The notes under the pieces: model-generated
The model's database searches: none
What the model saw: only the letters and a program-made list of their open reading frames with translations
What the model was told of the DNA's origin: nothing
Position numbers and translations under genes: made by a program
Source of the DNA: Symbiodinium natans
Taxonomy: Eukaryota > Sar > Dinophyceae > Suessiales > Symbiodiniaceae
DNA length: 64,000 nucleotides
Assembly: GCA_905221605.1 (NCBI GenBank)
Contig: CAJNDS010002609.1
Coordinates: 124,001-188,000, forward strand
Direction: 5' to 3'
Shown: positions 19,931 to 30,780 of the stretch, piece by piece
Layout: the number at the start of each line of letters is the position of its first letter
How positions within the stretch are numbered: position 1 is the first letter of the stretch

Positions 19931-20066
19931 GCACTCACTTGTGGAGTGTTCCCGCTCACCCCCGGAGAACGGTTCAAAACTGGTAGTGTAAAATGCAAAG
20001 CTACCGCAAAATATTGTATGACGACCAAAGCAAATGCGACTCACATGCAAGCAAGAATGTGACAAA

Positions 20067-20158
20067 AAACTTAACTTTCTCGCTAGCAAGCACCACTCTA
20101 GAGCCAAAATGACGCACGAACATAGTTTATAAAACATACATGAACAAGTACATGATAC
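20067..20158 (-). repeat. A1 terminal repeat of the YR element with SL-like core
   Basis: A 92-bp sequence repeated at 11,512-11,603. It marks the element's 5' end on the minus strand. GAGCCAAAATG at 20,101-20,111 is an 11-nt match to the core of the spliced leader in sense orientation. Confidence 0.85.
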
Positions 20159-20319
20159 ACGGCAAATTTCCTCACGGGGAGCCACCTATATAAGACTCTA
20201 GACGCTACAGGCTGAGGTGCGGACTTCGGACCAATGGCAAGATAGGCTACCGCGCACTGCTAATGCTACAAGGCTACCCGCCCAGAAAGAAGAAGCTACC
20301 CGCTTCAAGCTTAAACATT

Positions 20320-20641
20320 TTGAGTCAAAATGGCTGTACGGAGCCTCTGACACAGTGTGAGTGGTTGCGGAGCCTCCGCAACACCTGCCCGGTCCGCACT
20401 AGACACGACCCGTGTCAAAACAAATAGGCTGCCTTTGCCTCTGTCAAGGCCCGGCCTGCAGCAGCTTTGACTCATGTCAAGCGTCTGCGGAGCCTCTGCC
20501 AAGCGCCGCCCGGTTTCTTTTGAGACACGACTCGTGACTCGTGTCAGAACGAACAAACTACGGAGCCTCTGTTGAGACGTACCCGGTCTGCGCAAGACGT
20601 GACCCATGTTGAGTGGCTACGGAACCCTCTGCCAAGACCTT
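20320..20641 (-). repeat. Degenerate tandem repeat with spliced-leader-like relics
   Basis: A motif close to (A/G)CGGAGCCTCTG recurs near 20,338, 20,370, 20,487, 20,560 and 20,619. Two copies extend into recognisable SL relics on the minus strand. Positions 20,320-20,341 match the leader except for a two-base insertion and one substitution. Positions 20,608-20,621 match both ends of the leader with the six central bases deleted. The block lies 160-480 bp upstream of the YR element's A1 repeat. It may be the remains of SL genes or of retroposed trans-spliced transcripts. Confidence 0.55.
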
Positions 20642-23600
20642 CTCGGTCTGCGCCGTCTCCACAAACAGCCAAACCGCTGTAACAACGTGCCCCTGCACCG
20701 TACGGGAAAAACTTCTAGGATTTGGGTACATACCCCACCCAGCTCCCCCGCCGCGGTTTGAGCATTCGTGGCTTGAGGAGTCTGAGTCGGTGATTCTGAA
20801 GGATCCCTCAGGCAGCGCTTGCCTGGAGTGCAGAACCTTTCCCCGTGCTAGAGTCTGATACCAGCTCTCCGGGCATCGGCTCTCGTAGGGCCTATACAAG
20901 TTCAGCACATTCGTGGAAAAGAGCGTCCGCAGTGGCTCTTCTTCCCTGGTCTGGTGGACGTTCCACAGACCCAGAAGATGTTCGAATCGACGTTCGACGG
21001 GCGCGTGTTGAACAGGACATCCTTCTCCAAGCAATGAGAGAGGAACTATAATGCAACATGTGTTATTTTCAATTCTGTTTTGCAACAATGTGGGACTACT
21101 CTCACAGCGAGTCGTGTGAAAGCTGCCTGGACGTTCCAGACGCGGCTGCAGTTGTCAAAATTCGGTCGAAACGTGTTCGGCCTGTTGTTCCTGAAAACGA
21201 ATGCGAGGCCTTGCCTCACACAACATCTCCAGTTCAAGCCGTGCTTGACACGCAGACGTTCTGCGAGCATTCGGGGCCTGCGCCGTTGCACAAAAGGGAA
21301 GTTCTCCCCCTCACAGCCTCCCCTGAACTGACTCCCGGATTCATGTTCCAGCCCCCGCCTTCCTACCGTGGGACGTTCCCCGACACCGCTGTTTTCAGAA
21401 GCGCAGCGTCTGCCCAGGCGCCCGGAATTGCAAGGGTGATTTTCCTCTCAATGTCCCTGTGAAGTCTTCACGATGTGTGAGCGCGAAGCCGTGCACCCCT
21501 ACACGAGGGGTTACGGACGTAGACCCGCTTTTTTGTACATGGGTCGTGTACGTTTAGACCGGAAAAAGGTTTCATAGAGGCCAAATCGCTGTTGACCGAG
21601 TCGGTCCTTGCAGCGGCTCAGTAGCCACTATACACGTGTCGTGTGTAAAACAGACCGCGTGTACGACATAGACCGCGTCGGTCTTACCAAACGTAGAGCC
21701 TCAGTAGCCCTCTGGCCCTCTCTTACACGTGTCTTGCGTAGTGCTGATCTCCCTAGCACAAGTTCATTAGTTTTACACGTGTGTGTCGTGTATTTTGTCC
21801 ACCGCGTCTGTGGTCACCGGGTAGGTCAGACGAGGCTTGTGCTCTTCCTTGTGTGCAGTCTCGTGCAGGCAAGGCTTCCGTTCGCCCTTCGCTTTCGCAT
21901 GGAGCGTACGAGTCATTGTGCGGGTCTGCCGTTGCTAGTCAGCACGTAGGGCGTCGTACTTCTTGCTGTGAACGAGTGTGGGAAGAATGCCCTGTGTACA
22001 AAACAGGGGGGCACATGTGCAAGGCTCTATTGAGGAGCTACAGCAAGGTGGGAAGTCAGCCCGCTCCCTCATGCCTCATGCCTGAGGATGGGGCCGCGGA
22101 ACACTACCAAGCTGCTCCGAGACCTGTATCGCTGTGCGTAAGCTGCCCATTGCTGGGACATGCGAGCCTCGGGGCGTGCAAACCCAGTAGCAAAATAAAT
22201 CGCGAGCCTGCAGCTCATGGGTTGGCCCACGCGACCTGGAAGCGAGCAATCGCGAGCCTGAAGCCTGCGGTCCCTCGGAACCTGAGCGCGGAGAAATCGC
22301 GAACCTGAAGCTGATCGGCTCTCTCGACCTGGGAGCAGCAGAGAGTGTCGCTCTGCGTAAATTGCCCATTGCTGTGACATGCGAGAGGTCGCGAAAATCG
22401 GCCGCTGCACGGGGCAGTCAAGTGGCGAGACTTCTAACCTTCACACTTGCCGCTCGGTTGGCAGCGAACAGTGCCTTTGCTCATTGCACTGCTGCTTGCT
22501 GGCTCGTAGTCAGCTGAGAGGCCACAAGTGGCTGCTGGCCTTTGCTCTGCTCATATAGGACTCGAAGTCCTGCGTGTTTCATCCAGCTTCGCTGGTGCAG
22601 TTGGCCCTTCTCTGAACATCCTAGTTTCTAGTGGTTACTGGCCTCTGTGCTATTCCCGTAGCGCGCCGTAGCGCGACGGGTTGTTGGCCTCTGCGCCGCT
22701 TACATTGGACTCGTAGTCCACCATGATTGTTCATGCTCATCCTCGCACAGATCGGGCCCCCGGGCTCCTCGTTTGTGATTGATTACGTGTTTTTGTCATG
22801 CGCATGGTCATGCAGTCGGGGTTCCGTTGGCCCTTCGCTTGTGGGTGATAGCTAGAGTGGACGTTCCAAGTGCCTGCTCTCCTCTGCATTAGCAGATTGG
22901 GCCCCTTTGGCTCATCATTTGTGTTTGGTTATGTGATGCCGGTCCCGTTGACCCTCATGCCGATAGGATCCCGTTGGCCCTTCGCTCGTTAGTTGTGGCC
23001 CCTGTCCTGGCAGAGAGCGAAGAAAAGTCTACAAGCTTCGCAGGGTTGCGAAAGTGAGGAGTGCAGAAGAATCTTAAAACTTTTGCAGCTTCTGTGGAGT
23101 TGGAGAACCTCCATGCAGGGTTGCAAAAGGACCGGATAGTGCGCGCTGTTACTTGCGAACAGCCATAGCAGAGAGTGAGGACAGGTCTCAAAGCTTGAGG
23201 CATCTGCGCGATTGCAGATTTCTCGGACGCAAGAGGATTTGTAGTCCTGGCAGTGTGCGCTCCTACTCCAAGCCATCAGCGAACAGGACTCGTAGTCCTG
23301 GCAGGGAGTGAGGACCAGTCTCAAAACGTTTTGCGCAGTGACAAGGAGTCGCAGGCATACCCTACCAGTGCTAAGCCACCATCGTCCTGGCAAAGAGTGA
23401 GGACACGTTTGAAAACTTTGAGGCGCCTGCGCAAACTAAGAGTTGCAGAATTGTCAAGGTTGCGATAGGACTTGGTCCTAACAGTGTGCGCTCCTACTCC
23501 AATCCCTCAGCGAATTATACGACCAGGACTCGTAGCCCTGGCAGGGAGTGAGGACTAGTCTCAAACCTTTTGAGGCATCTGCGCAGTGATGCAGATCCTC

Positions 23601-24049
23601 CGCGGTTGTTGGGACGCGTCGTCCTACCGGCGCGCGTCCAAGCTGCCACACTCAAATATTGCCGTAGCTTCGAGTCGGGGCTGTTTCGAGCTCTTGTCCA
23701 TGGGAGCTGAAATTCAGGCCTTGCCACGTAAGCCTGTGGAACGGGCGCTTGGCCTGAGACCGTCGTGCGAAGTTGCATGGGGGAGTTCGTCGTACGATTC
23801 CAAGGGGGTCTTCCCCTCGCATGACGAACGGATGCAACAGGTCTCGTGTTGTGCCAGTGGCATTAACTGGACGCAGTCGGACTTCACCCCCCATGCTTCG
23901 AGCAAAAAGGGGAAAAGCCTGGTTCTTCGCCTTGCCCTGTCCACCCCCCCCCCCTCCAGCACCCACAAATGTGCAAGTCGTGCGACTGGCGCGAGTCTCG
24001 CTGACAGGTGCGGACTGTGCAGCAGGAATACCTCTTGTGGCTTCTCTTC
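20642..24049. other. Repeat-rich stretch without a supported gene
   Basis: Short ORFs occur in all frames but none shows domain signatures. A unit of about 45-50 bp built on AATCGCGAGCCTG recurs at 22,198, 22,248 and 22,292. A second unit, roughly 70-150 bp apart, carries GGCAGGGAGTGAGGAC and TCTCAAA with CTGCGCA and recurs between 23,020 and 23,600. Both are degenerate and probably old satellites. Weak protein-like sequence on the minus strand at 20,700-21,050 could be a decayed exon. Confidence 0.5.
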
Positions 24050-24990
24050 CAACCAAGCTTTTTGCAATCACTCAAGCTGATGTTGACGATGTCGAGCTCG
24101 ATGGTTTTTGCCACGCCCATCCTCAAGGCCCGTACGATGGTGCTGCCGCAAACATGTTACCAGAGCCGACCCCGGCCCTCAACATGCGCCCGCAGGAGCT
24201 GCAGCGCATGAAGATGGGCAGCCTACGCCTGCTCAACAGGTTGGCCTCCATGACAGCAGACGTGGATAAACCGCTGGCTAAGAAACTGGCGCAAGTGTTC
24301 CCATACAGGTTTCGAGCCTATTCCAAGCAGCCGCCAAACGCCGAAGCCCAGCCAGGGCTACTGCCACAACTCATAGAAGAGAAGAGCGCTCGAGGTTGGG
24401 TCGTAGAGGTGGCCGGAGGAGAAAGTAAGACCAGACAAAGGAATTGCAATCGGCAAGCTGAATGTCGTGCAGGCACGACTGGTGTTGAATAGCTCCATTT
24501 GGAATGTAAACCCCAGATGCACACTGCTCCGCTGACGTCAGCACGTTCAAGCGCAAAGACCCAAGAAACACTGCCAAGGGTGCCACCCAAGGCCGAACAC
24601 AAACGTGTCAGGGTACGCTCCGGCCAAGGCCTATTGCTTTTCAAAATCGCAGGCCGCGCTTGTGGTTTGCCACTTCGGGGCTCACTTGTCAGCCTACTGG
24701 TGGCAGAGAGTGGGGGCACTCCTGCTTCGTCTTGCGCAAAGTCCTGTCGAGAGAAACCCGTAAAGCCTGGCTTTATGTTGACGACCCGCTACAAGCCCTT
24801 TTGCGAGCCAGAGCCCCGGAACAACTGGCCCTCGTGGTTGCCTATCTCACATTAGTGGAGCGCCCATCAGCTGGAAGAAAGCATCTTTCAGCACGAGATC
24901 CGAAACCAGTTCCAAGCACAACTTTTGGGTTGCAAATTTTCGAAACTAGCCTGGCAAGATGTGTTGTCACACAGCTTCGAAAATAGCTCG
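24050..24990 (+). pseudogene. Decayed RT fragment of a DIRS-like element
   Basis: Pieces in shifting plus frames line up with an RT. LPTKLFAITQADVDDVELDG and MRPQELQRMKMGSLRLLNRL come first, then GIAIGKLNVVQARLVLN, which resembles GTLAIGKLSVVRAPNRSERL in the YR element at 10.97-20.16 kb. RVRSGQGLLLFKIAGR follows, then an active-site remnant KAWLYVDD near 24,770-24,790, then EQLALVVAYLTLV. At least four frame changes separate these pieces, so it cannot be functional. Confidence 0.65.
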
Positions 24991-25203
24991 AAGGCCTTGC
25001 GAGATTGTCGCAAAGGAAACTAGCTCCAAGGCTGGCAAAGAGTTTTGGCGCACAAACAGCAAAACCAAGCCGGAGCCCAGCAGAAATGCTGCCAGAAACC
25101 AAGGAGAGATCCGTTGGGGGCCCAGCGCAAATGCTGCAAACAACCAAGGGGGTTTACAAGAAGCCCAGAGAAATACCCACTTCCACACCCATTGCGTATT
25201 AAG

Positions 25204-25562
25204 GCGTTTTCGCGAAGCGACAAAGTTGTCTTTTTGTTTTCATAGCAGCCGCCTAAGCTGAGCAATGATTTCCAAAATCTTTCCAAACTTGATTTTGAAC
25301 TTTGACTTCCATTTTCTCTTGTATGTGTTTGAGGACAGACACAAGAGTGGGTTTACCGGTGATTTGTAGACTGATGCCGGGAACCGGGGTGATCCTGAAA
25401 ATTTCCGGGTTTTTTGGAAATCCCCGGAACCCCTGCAAGGCCCCACAGAGGGGACTGACAATAGTATGCCACGCTGTTCTTTCAGCGTGGCTCGTTTCGC
25501 ACACATTGCATGGCAGTCCATGATCTACGCAGACATGGACAAAGCTAGTGCTGAGCCATGCC
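25204..25562 (+). repeat. Dispersed repeat, single copy related to the 43-44 kb array
   Basis: About 359 bp starting TTTTCGCGAAGCGACAAAG recur, with a few differences, at about 43,452-43,810 and 44,119-44,477. All three are in the same orientation. No protein domain is encoded. Confidence 0.85.
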
Positions 25563-26221
25563 AGAGCAGTGGGGGTGTCTCTTGATGCTGCTCTCACAGC
25601 AGCTCAGGTTTCGAGTGTTTTCAGCAAGATGCATATTTACAGCAGGACGGTGCGTGTACAGGCTTCCGAAGGGGCCAAGTTCTTGTGTGGCCGACAAATA
25701 GCCCGCAATTTTGGCGAGTTGGATCAGAATGTTCCTTGCACTTTTTCGTTTCCTTTTGCTCGCCTGTCGGGTGCTCGGATTTCATCCACGCTTAGCCAAG
25801 CTGCACGCAAGTGCCTTGAAGGCTGCACGACTATCAAGTGATGACATGTTGCCTCAGGACAAAAGCTGCGTGGAACACAAGGCAGAGCTGCGTGTGGCGT
25901 GAAAATTGCATAAAATTTGCAGAATGCTACCCTGAAGCTCAAAGTTGCAGAAAGCTGCTGAGCTCGAGAATGTTGACCAAATACTGCACCCACGCCGGCC
26001 AAGGGCGGACCTGCGTCGCCAGGCTCAGTCCCGATTACCGCCTCGTAGACGACGAGCAGACCGGACACTGTCGTAGTACAGCTTAGCGCGGCTGGGGGAG
26101 TACCCCGGTTACCGCGGGCAGCAAAGACTTGATTTGCATGATGTCTAAGGCTCTAAGGACATAAAAATAGCAGTCCAGGAACTACAGGCAAGCTCAATTT
26201 TCAGAGGAGGCTTTAGCTAAG
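25563..26221. other. Unassigned stretch before the Gag-like ORF
   Basis: No gene or repeat is recognised. The final 100 bp may be the leader of the element that starts with the ATG at 26,222. Confidence 0.4.
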
Positions 26222-26950
26222 ATGGCGGACACTTTCGGTTCCTTAGCGTGCATCGGCCCTTTGTCGGCCGGGAACAGTGATGAAGGCCCTTTGGTTGCTA
26301 CCCTGAAGCGTGCCTTGGGGCAGGCGCCCAGCGACCAAGTGCTATGCATTGCTCGAAGACTTTGGTTTGAGAGCACCTTGCTGAAGTCGAGCGTTCGCAT
26401 GCCTCTCGCTGAGCGCACCCAACGCATCAGTGAGTTGCAGAAACGCCTGGTCGGCATCCATTGGAGCGCTGACGTTGAGCCCTCGCGCAAGCTTCAAGAC
26501 TTGGTTGCACAAATGGTTGCCGATCAATCCCTGCTCTGGCTGCCATGGGAGCGCTGACCAGTCGGGCTCTTGAGATCATCGATTCTGCTGGGAACTTGAA
26601 GTTGCTCCGCCGTTCCAGTGACCCCAGCTGCAGCGCGTTAGGGGAGTACGCTGCAGCGCGCTAGGGGAGTACGTTATCAAGTTGGCGCTGCAACGCCGCA
26701 GCCTTGCCTTCGAGTTGGGACGGATCTGCCGCTATCCGTGAGGCCGACAAAATGCTGTGGACCCGCGTCGCTGAGGACGCCAGAGGAGCTTTGTCCATTC
26801 GACCCGATGGCTCCTACCCTTTTGAGGCTTCGCTCGCCAAGTGGAAGGATCACACACAGGTGCAGTGCTACCTCATCAGCAGACTGCCGACTGCCCCGGG
26901 GCCCGGCCCCAAGAACCCGGATCCAGATCTTCCCCTTCAGCCCACAACCT
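26222..26950 (+). pseudogene. Gag-like gene of a YR element, frame-shifted
   Basis: The first frame (MADTFGSLACIGPLSAGNSD) runs 111 codons. Coding character then continues in a second frame (GALTSRALEIIDSAGNLKLL) and a third (ADKMLWTRVAEDARGALSIR, FEASLAKWKDHTQVQCYL). The pieces form one protein of about 240 residues broken by at least two indels. A 16-bp unit (GCAGCGCGTTAGGGGAGTAC) is duplicated at about 26,630-26,665 near the second break and may be the cause. It precedes the recombinase ORF, so a Gag role is inferred from position. Confidence 0.5.
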
Positions 26951-27297
26951 AACAAGCCTGTGCGCAAGGACCGTGATCTTGCTCGCAAGCCTCGCACTAT
27001 TGGGCCCCGCCCGGTATAGAACTGTTTGGAGGGGTAGCGTGTCGGGTGGGATCTAGGGGGGGAACATCGGATGGGTTCACTGAGCGCCACGCTTAGTTTT
27101 GAAAGGGGAAAAATGGTTTTCTCCATTTTGTCAGTATTTGTGCTTGGCATGAATCTGTCCCTTTTCATGCGCTTCATGTTGTCAGCTCCATGAGATTTCA
27201 GTTTTCAGCTTTGTTGTGTTGAGTCGGGCGGCCCAAATTTTTAGTTAGTAGGTTCGTTTTTCCTCTCCGGAGAGGACTTAGGATAGTTAGCACAGCA

Positions 27298-29202
27298 ATG
27301 GAATGGCCCGCTTTGCAGGGCCAGGAATTGCAAAAGCTAAAAGGAGCTTTCGCTACTCCACAGCAGTTGGAGGCAGCTTTTGACACAGACGCAGAAGCAG
27401 CAGAGCTGGTCGAAGTTTTCTTGCCAGGCATAAGTACAGAAGGACGACGAGAGCGCGCTCAACTTCTTGTGGACTGGGCCGGGAGACAGGGACAGCTCGT
27501 TAAACGTCTGAGGAGAGAGTCGTTCCAGGGACTTTGGGAGACCTTACCGGTGCGTAGTGTACACTCTGATGTCAGCAAGGAATTTGATGAGTTGGCTAGA
27601 CAGAATCCACTGTCTCTTTTGCCTGGTTTGGAGCGCAGACGCAGAGCAGCAAGGACAAATCTGGATTCCGCTAAGAGAGCGCAACAGGAGAGTGATGAGC
27701 GTGAGAAATACACATTGCTGCTGGCAGATGTGATACGGCAAGCCAAGTTGCCAGTGGTGGCGCAGTTGGATGCTGTCAACGATGACGGGAGGTCCTGGAA
27801 GCGCATCTTTGGGACGAGACGTAGCAAAACGCTGCGTAATCGGTTTCGTTCTTGGAGGGCCTTTTCACGTTGGCTGGAGACATCATATCATAAGGTTTGG
27901 CCATCAAGCATTGTTCCGTTGCTGGAGTATGCAGATGAGAAATACAATGACGACTGTGGGAAAACAGTTTTACCCAGCTTTCAAGCAGCATTGTCTGTGT
28001 TGGAACAGGCCGGGAGGGTACCGGAAGCCGAGATGCTCTCGCGAGACCCTACCTGGTTGGCGCAGCTAGCATCCTACACTGCAGATCTGGAGGCAGCGCA
28101 GCCCGAGCGTAAGCAGGCCCCGCTGTTTACTGTGGCCATCGTTGTCGCACTAGAACTGTATGTCTGCCTTGAGAGCGAACCTGAATATGCGCGTGCTCTG
28201 GGCTGGGTCGTATTGTTAATGGTGTATGCCTCGCTGCGGGCCGATGATGTTCAAGCCATTCGGCCGGAGACGATGGAGATCACTGGTTCTGGCTTCAAGG
28301 CAAAGCTGGGACGCACACAGACGACTGGTCCGGATAGACGATGCAAAGAAGTATACATCTTCGTGAAGCGTGATGTTGGACTTTCAGGACAGGATTGGTT
28401 AGTGACTGGTTTTGAGCTGTGGGAAAAGTACAAGCAACCACGTGATTTTCTGGTCTTGGAAGCAAATGGAGATTGGACGGCGCCGACCAACAAGGGTGTT
28501 GACAGTTCTGGTGTGGCTCTTGACATGAAGTCAGTCCTTAGCAGATTGGGAACACCCAAGCGGATCAGTGGGAGTTACAGGCTCAACGAGCATCGAAGTC
28601 TGCTTCCTGATGGAGCCTACAGGATGTACACTGGACACTCACCTAGAAACTTTCTGGCTTCCGTGGCGGCAGCTATAGGTGTTCGAAAGGAAGACATCGA
28701 TTACCTTGGGCGTTGGCTCATAAGCAGGCTCTCTGGCGCTGGCGACTACATTCGAACATCAAGGGAAGTGGTACACCGTGTGCAAGAGACTGTGTGTCGA
28801 GCTTTGCTAGAGGGTGTTGGCGGGCAATACCACGAGGACGAGGCCCTGTCGATGCTCAAGAGCTATGTGGACGGCTTGGGCACGTCTGGCAGCTTGGCTC
28901 GCAGGCAGCACGACATCTTGCGTCGCGGCGATGGCCAGCGTCACTTGGGGTTGAAGTGGCCCGCCTTTACACCTGCGTTGGAGGATCCGGACAGTTCAGC
29001 AGAAGATCTGGAGGAAGCTCCGGTGTTTTCGGCGTCCAAGTATTTTATCACTACCAGCTCCAAAACGGGGCTACGTCGGCTGCACCTCAATGGTCCTTGC
29101 CATGTCAAACATTACCACTGCTCCTCGGTGGTTTTTGTGGACCAGGTCAACCTGGGAAGCTGGACAGGAGGCTGTCGAGGACTCTTCAAGCCAGTCGAGT
29201 GA
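27298..29202 (+). CDS. Tyrosine recombinase, type A, with canonical catalytic set
   Basis: The ORF has 634 codons from an ATG. The N-terminal 270 residues are helical and basic (core-binding). The catalytic domain shows R314 (YASLRADDVQ), H447 and R450 (TGHSPRNFL), W473 (YLGRWL) and Y484 (GAGDYIRTSR). This is the standard R...HxxR...H/W...Y pattern. A C-terminal extension with Cys/His (NGPCHVKHYHCSSV) could be a zinc-binding tail. The frame is intact over 1.9 kb. It differs from the HxxK recombinases in this window, so it stems from another YR lineage. It would catalyse integration of the retroelement circle. Confidence 0.8.
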   Translation: MEWPALQGQELQKLKGAFATPQQLEAAFDTDAEAAELVEVFLPGISTEGRRERAQLLVDWAGRQGQLVKRLRRESFQGLWETLPVRSVHSDVSKEFDELARQNPLSLLPGLERRRRAARTNLDSAKRAQQESDEREKYTLLLADVIRQAKLPVVAQLDAVNDDGRSWKRIFGTRRSKTLRNRFRSWRAFSRWLETSYHKVWPSSIVPLLEYADEKYNDDCGKTVLPSFQAALSVLEQAGRVPEAEMLSRDPTWLAQLASYTADLEAAQPERKQAPLFTVAIVVALELYVCLESEPEYARALGWVVLLMVYASLRADDVQAIRPETMEITGSGFKAKLGRTQTTGPDRRCKEVYIFVKRDVGLSGQDWLVTGFELWEKYKQPRDFLVLEANGDWTAPTNKGVDSSGVALDMKSVLSRLGTPKRISGSYRLNEHRSLLPDGAYRMYTGHSPRNFLASVAAAIGVRKEDIDYLGRWLISRLSGAGDYIRTSREVVHRVQETVCRALLEGVGGQYHEDEALSMLKSYVDGLGTSGSLARRQHDILRRGDGQRHLGLKWPAFTPALEDPDSSAEDLEEAPVFSASKYFITTSSKTGLRRLHLNGPCHVKHYHCSSVVFVDQVNLGSWTGGCRGLFKPVE

Positions 29203-29766
29203 GTCTAGCAGCTGACCGGCCGTCTTAGGTAGGTTTGTTGGGTTCAGTGGGAACTTGATATTTTCTCTCTTGATAGGGTGTCTTTTCAGGATTTCAAGAC
29301 CCTTGTGTACAGTGCAACCTCAGAGCTTCCATGCAAATCAGTCGAGGCGCGTTGCACGTGTTTCCACACTCAGATGGAGGTACCGTTTCTATGATACGCG
29401 CGCGCGCATCATGAAATTTGCAGTCATGAGTCCTTCCGCAAGCTCATCGCAAGTTGCATGGTCGATTGCTCCAAGCTCAGATTGGTTGCATGCTGTACAT
29501 GTCTAGCTAATAGTGGATGCATGGCTTGGAGTCTTGTTTTCATACAAAGAGCCTTGCTTTGCAGTTTTGAGCTAGAAACTTCAGATCTTGTGCTTGGTTA
29601 GTTGTGAAAGAGATACACATCAGAGCCATTGAACGCCCGCGGCGCCAATTAGTGCCTTCACTTCAGCTTTCTCAGGGCCCTACTCAGTCAGAAGGGCGCA
29701 AGGCCCGTGTCAGAGGCGCGCAAAGCGCTTTTCAGATTCAGTCAGTGACCTGTCAGAGCATCCACG
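29203..29766. other. Spacer between YR type A and the second Gag
   Basis: No gene is recognised. It includes a short CGCGCGCGC run at 29,398-29,406 and may contain the junction of two elements. Confidence 0.4.
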
Positions 29767-30540
29767 ATGGCTGCCGCTCCTACACAGGCGGAAATGCTGG
29801 CGCTGGTAGCAACAGCTGACTCAGATCTTCAGTATGTACTTCAGGAAGCAGCAGCCCCCCTCCGGGTGCAGTATCAGGTGGTTCAGGTGCATACCACCCG
29901 CAGGCGTTTCCAGGCAATTGCTGATACGAGGGCGGAAGCTCGCACTGCTGCTCGTGACTTCAACCTTGACCACAATTCCGCTGAAGGCCGTGCTCAGATC
30001 GCATCGGTGGTTGCTGCTTGGGAGTTGGCCAAAGAGTTTTCGGCTAAGGAGGTTGAGCTGAAGGCGGAAGCAAAGGTCATGGGCCATAAGAAGGTTCTCC
30101 AAGTTCAGGAGCGACAGGCTATGCTTCGTGCAGTCACCACCGTGTATGGCAAGCTGAATGAGGCGGAGACGCCCACTCCAGAGTATCTAGCATCCAAGGC
30201 CGAGGAGTGCGAGGAAAACGAGCCGACTGCTTCCTCGCTAGATCAGATCAGCTCCAAGAAAGACAAACAGGTGGAGTCGCTGCAGTCCAGTGTGGATTCC
30301 AGCGGTCATCTTCGTGTCACCAAGACGATACAGAAGCTGGAGATGCCACACAATTCTGAGGCCTACGTATTGTGTGTTTTACTCACATGTGTTTTTACAA
30401 AATTCTTGTTTTAGCCGAAGAGTGTTGATGTTGATTGCATGTTTAGCCACTCCAGCTCAGCGACATCGGCAGATCATGTGGGATCAGCTTTTGCACTTGC
30501 GTGGCATAGGACAACACGCAGACATGTTTGTTTCAGGTTC
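29767..30540 (+). CDS. Gag-like protein of a second YR element, with a possible short intron
   Basis: The ATG at 29,767 opens 215 codons rich in Ala, Glu and Gln, largely helical. The last natural residues are KLEMPHNSEAY near 30,369. A hydrophobic run then leads to a TAG. The stretch GTATTG...TTGTTTTAG (about 30,370-30,415) has intron-like ends. Beyond it, protein-like sequence resumes (RRVLMLIACLATPAQRHRQI) to about 30,540. The joined frame does not fit perfectly, so an indel remains possible. A Gag role is inferred from position and composition. Confidence 0.5.
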
Positions 30541-30780
30541 ATGTCCCACTTGCGGTTAGCGTATCTTAGGTGTTTCTGGCACTAGGCCAGTGTGCACGGC
30601 GATTGTGAGCGATCGCCAGATGGATGTTCCGCCAGAAGGGGACCGCCCCAGTCCCTTGCCCAGCTCGTCTAGCACCGGCGCCTTGAGCTTCCTGGCTCGT
30701 GACCAACTTCTGGTGCGCTCAGGGATCAGGGTTCTGCTTCGTTGGTGTTCATCCCTTAGTGCCAGGGTGTCGGGGTTGGA

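Larger units (their letters stand above)
10973..20158 (-). mobile_element. YR retrotransposon (DIRS/Ngaro/PAT type) with split direct repeats
   Basis: The 9.19-kb unit reads on the minus strand as A1 (20,158-20,067), ORFs, B1 (11,775-11,604), A2 (11,603-11,512), a 367-bp spacer X, and B2 (11,144-10,973). B1 and A2 abut exactly. This is the split-direct-repeat plan of Ngaro/PAT elements, with the unusual spacer between A2 and B2. The ORFs are a coiled-coil protein, a tyrosine recombinase, a Gag, and a long oxygenase-, methyltransferase-, RT- and RNase H-like polyprotein. No integrase or protease was seen. Integration would be by YR-mediated recombination of a circular cDNA, as established for this order. 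Confidence 0.85.

Noticed and set aside
20170-20195. TATATAAG as a TATA box
   Set aside because: A single match in no defined promoter context; dinoflagellate genes generally lack TATA boxes.
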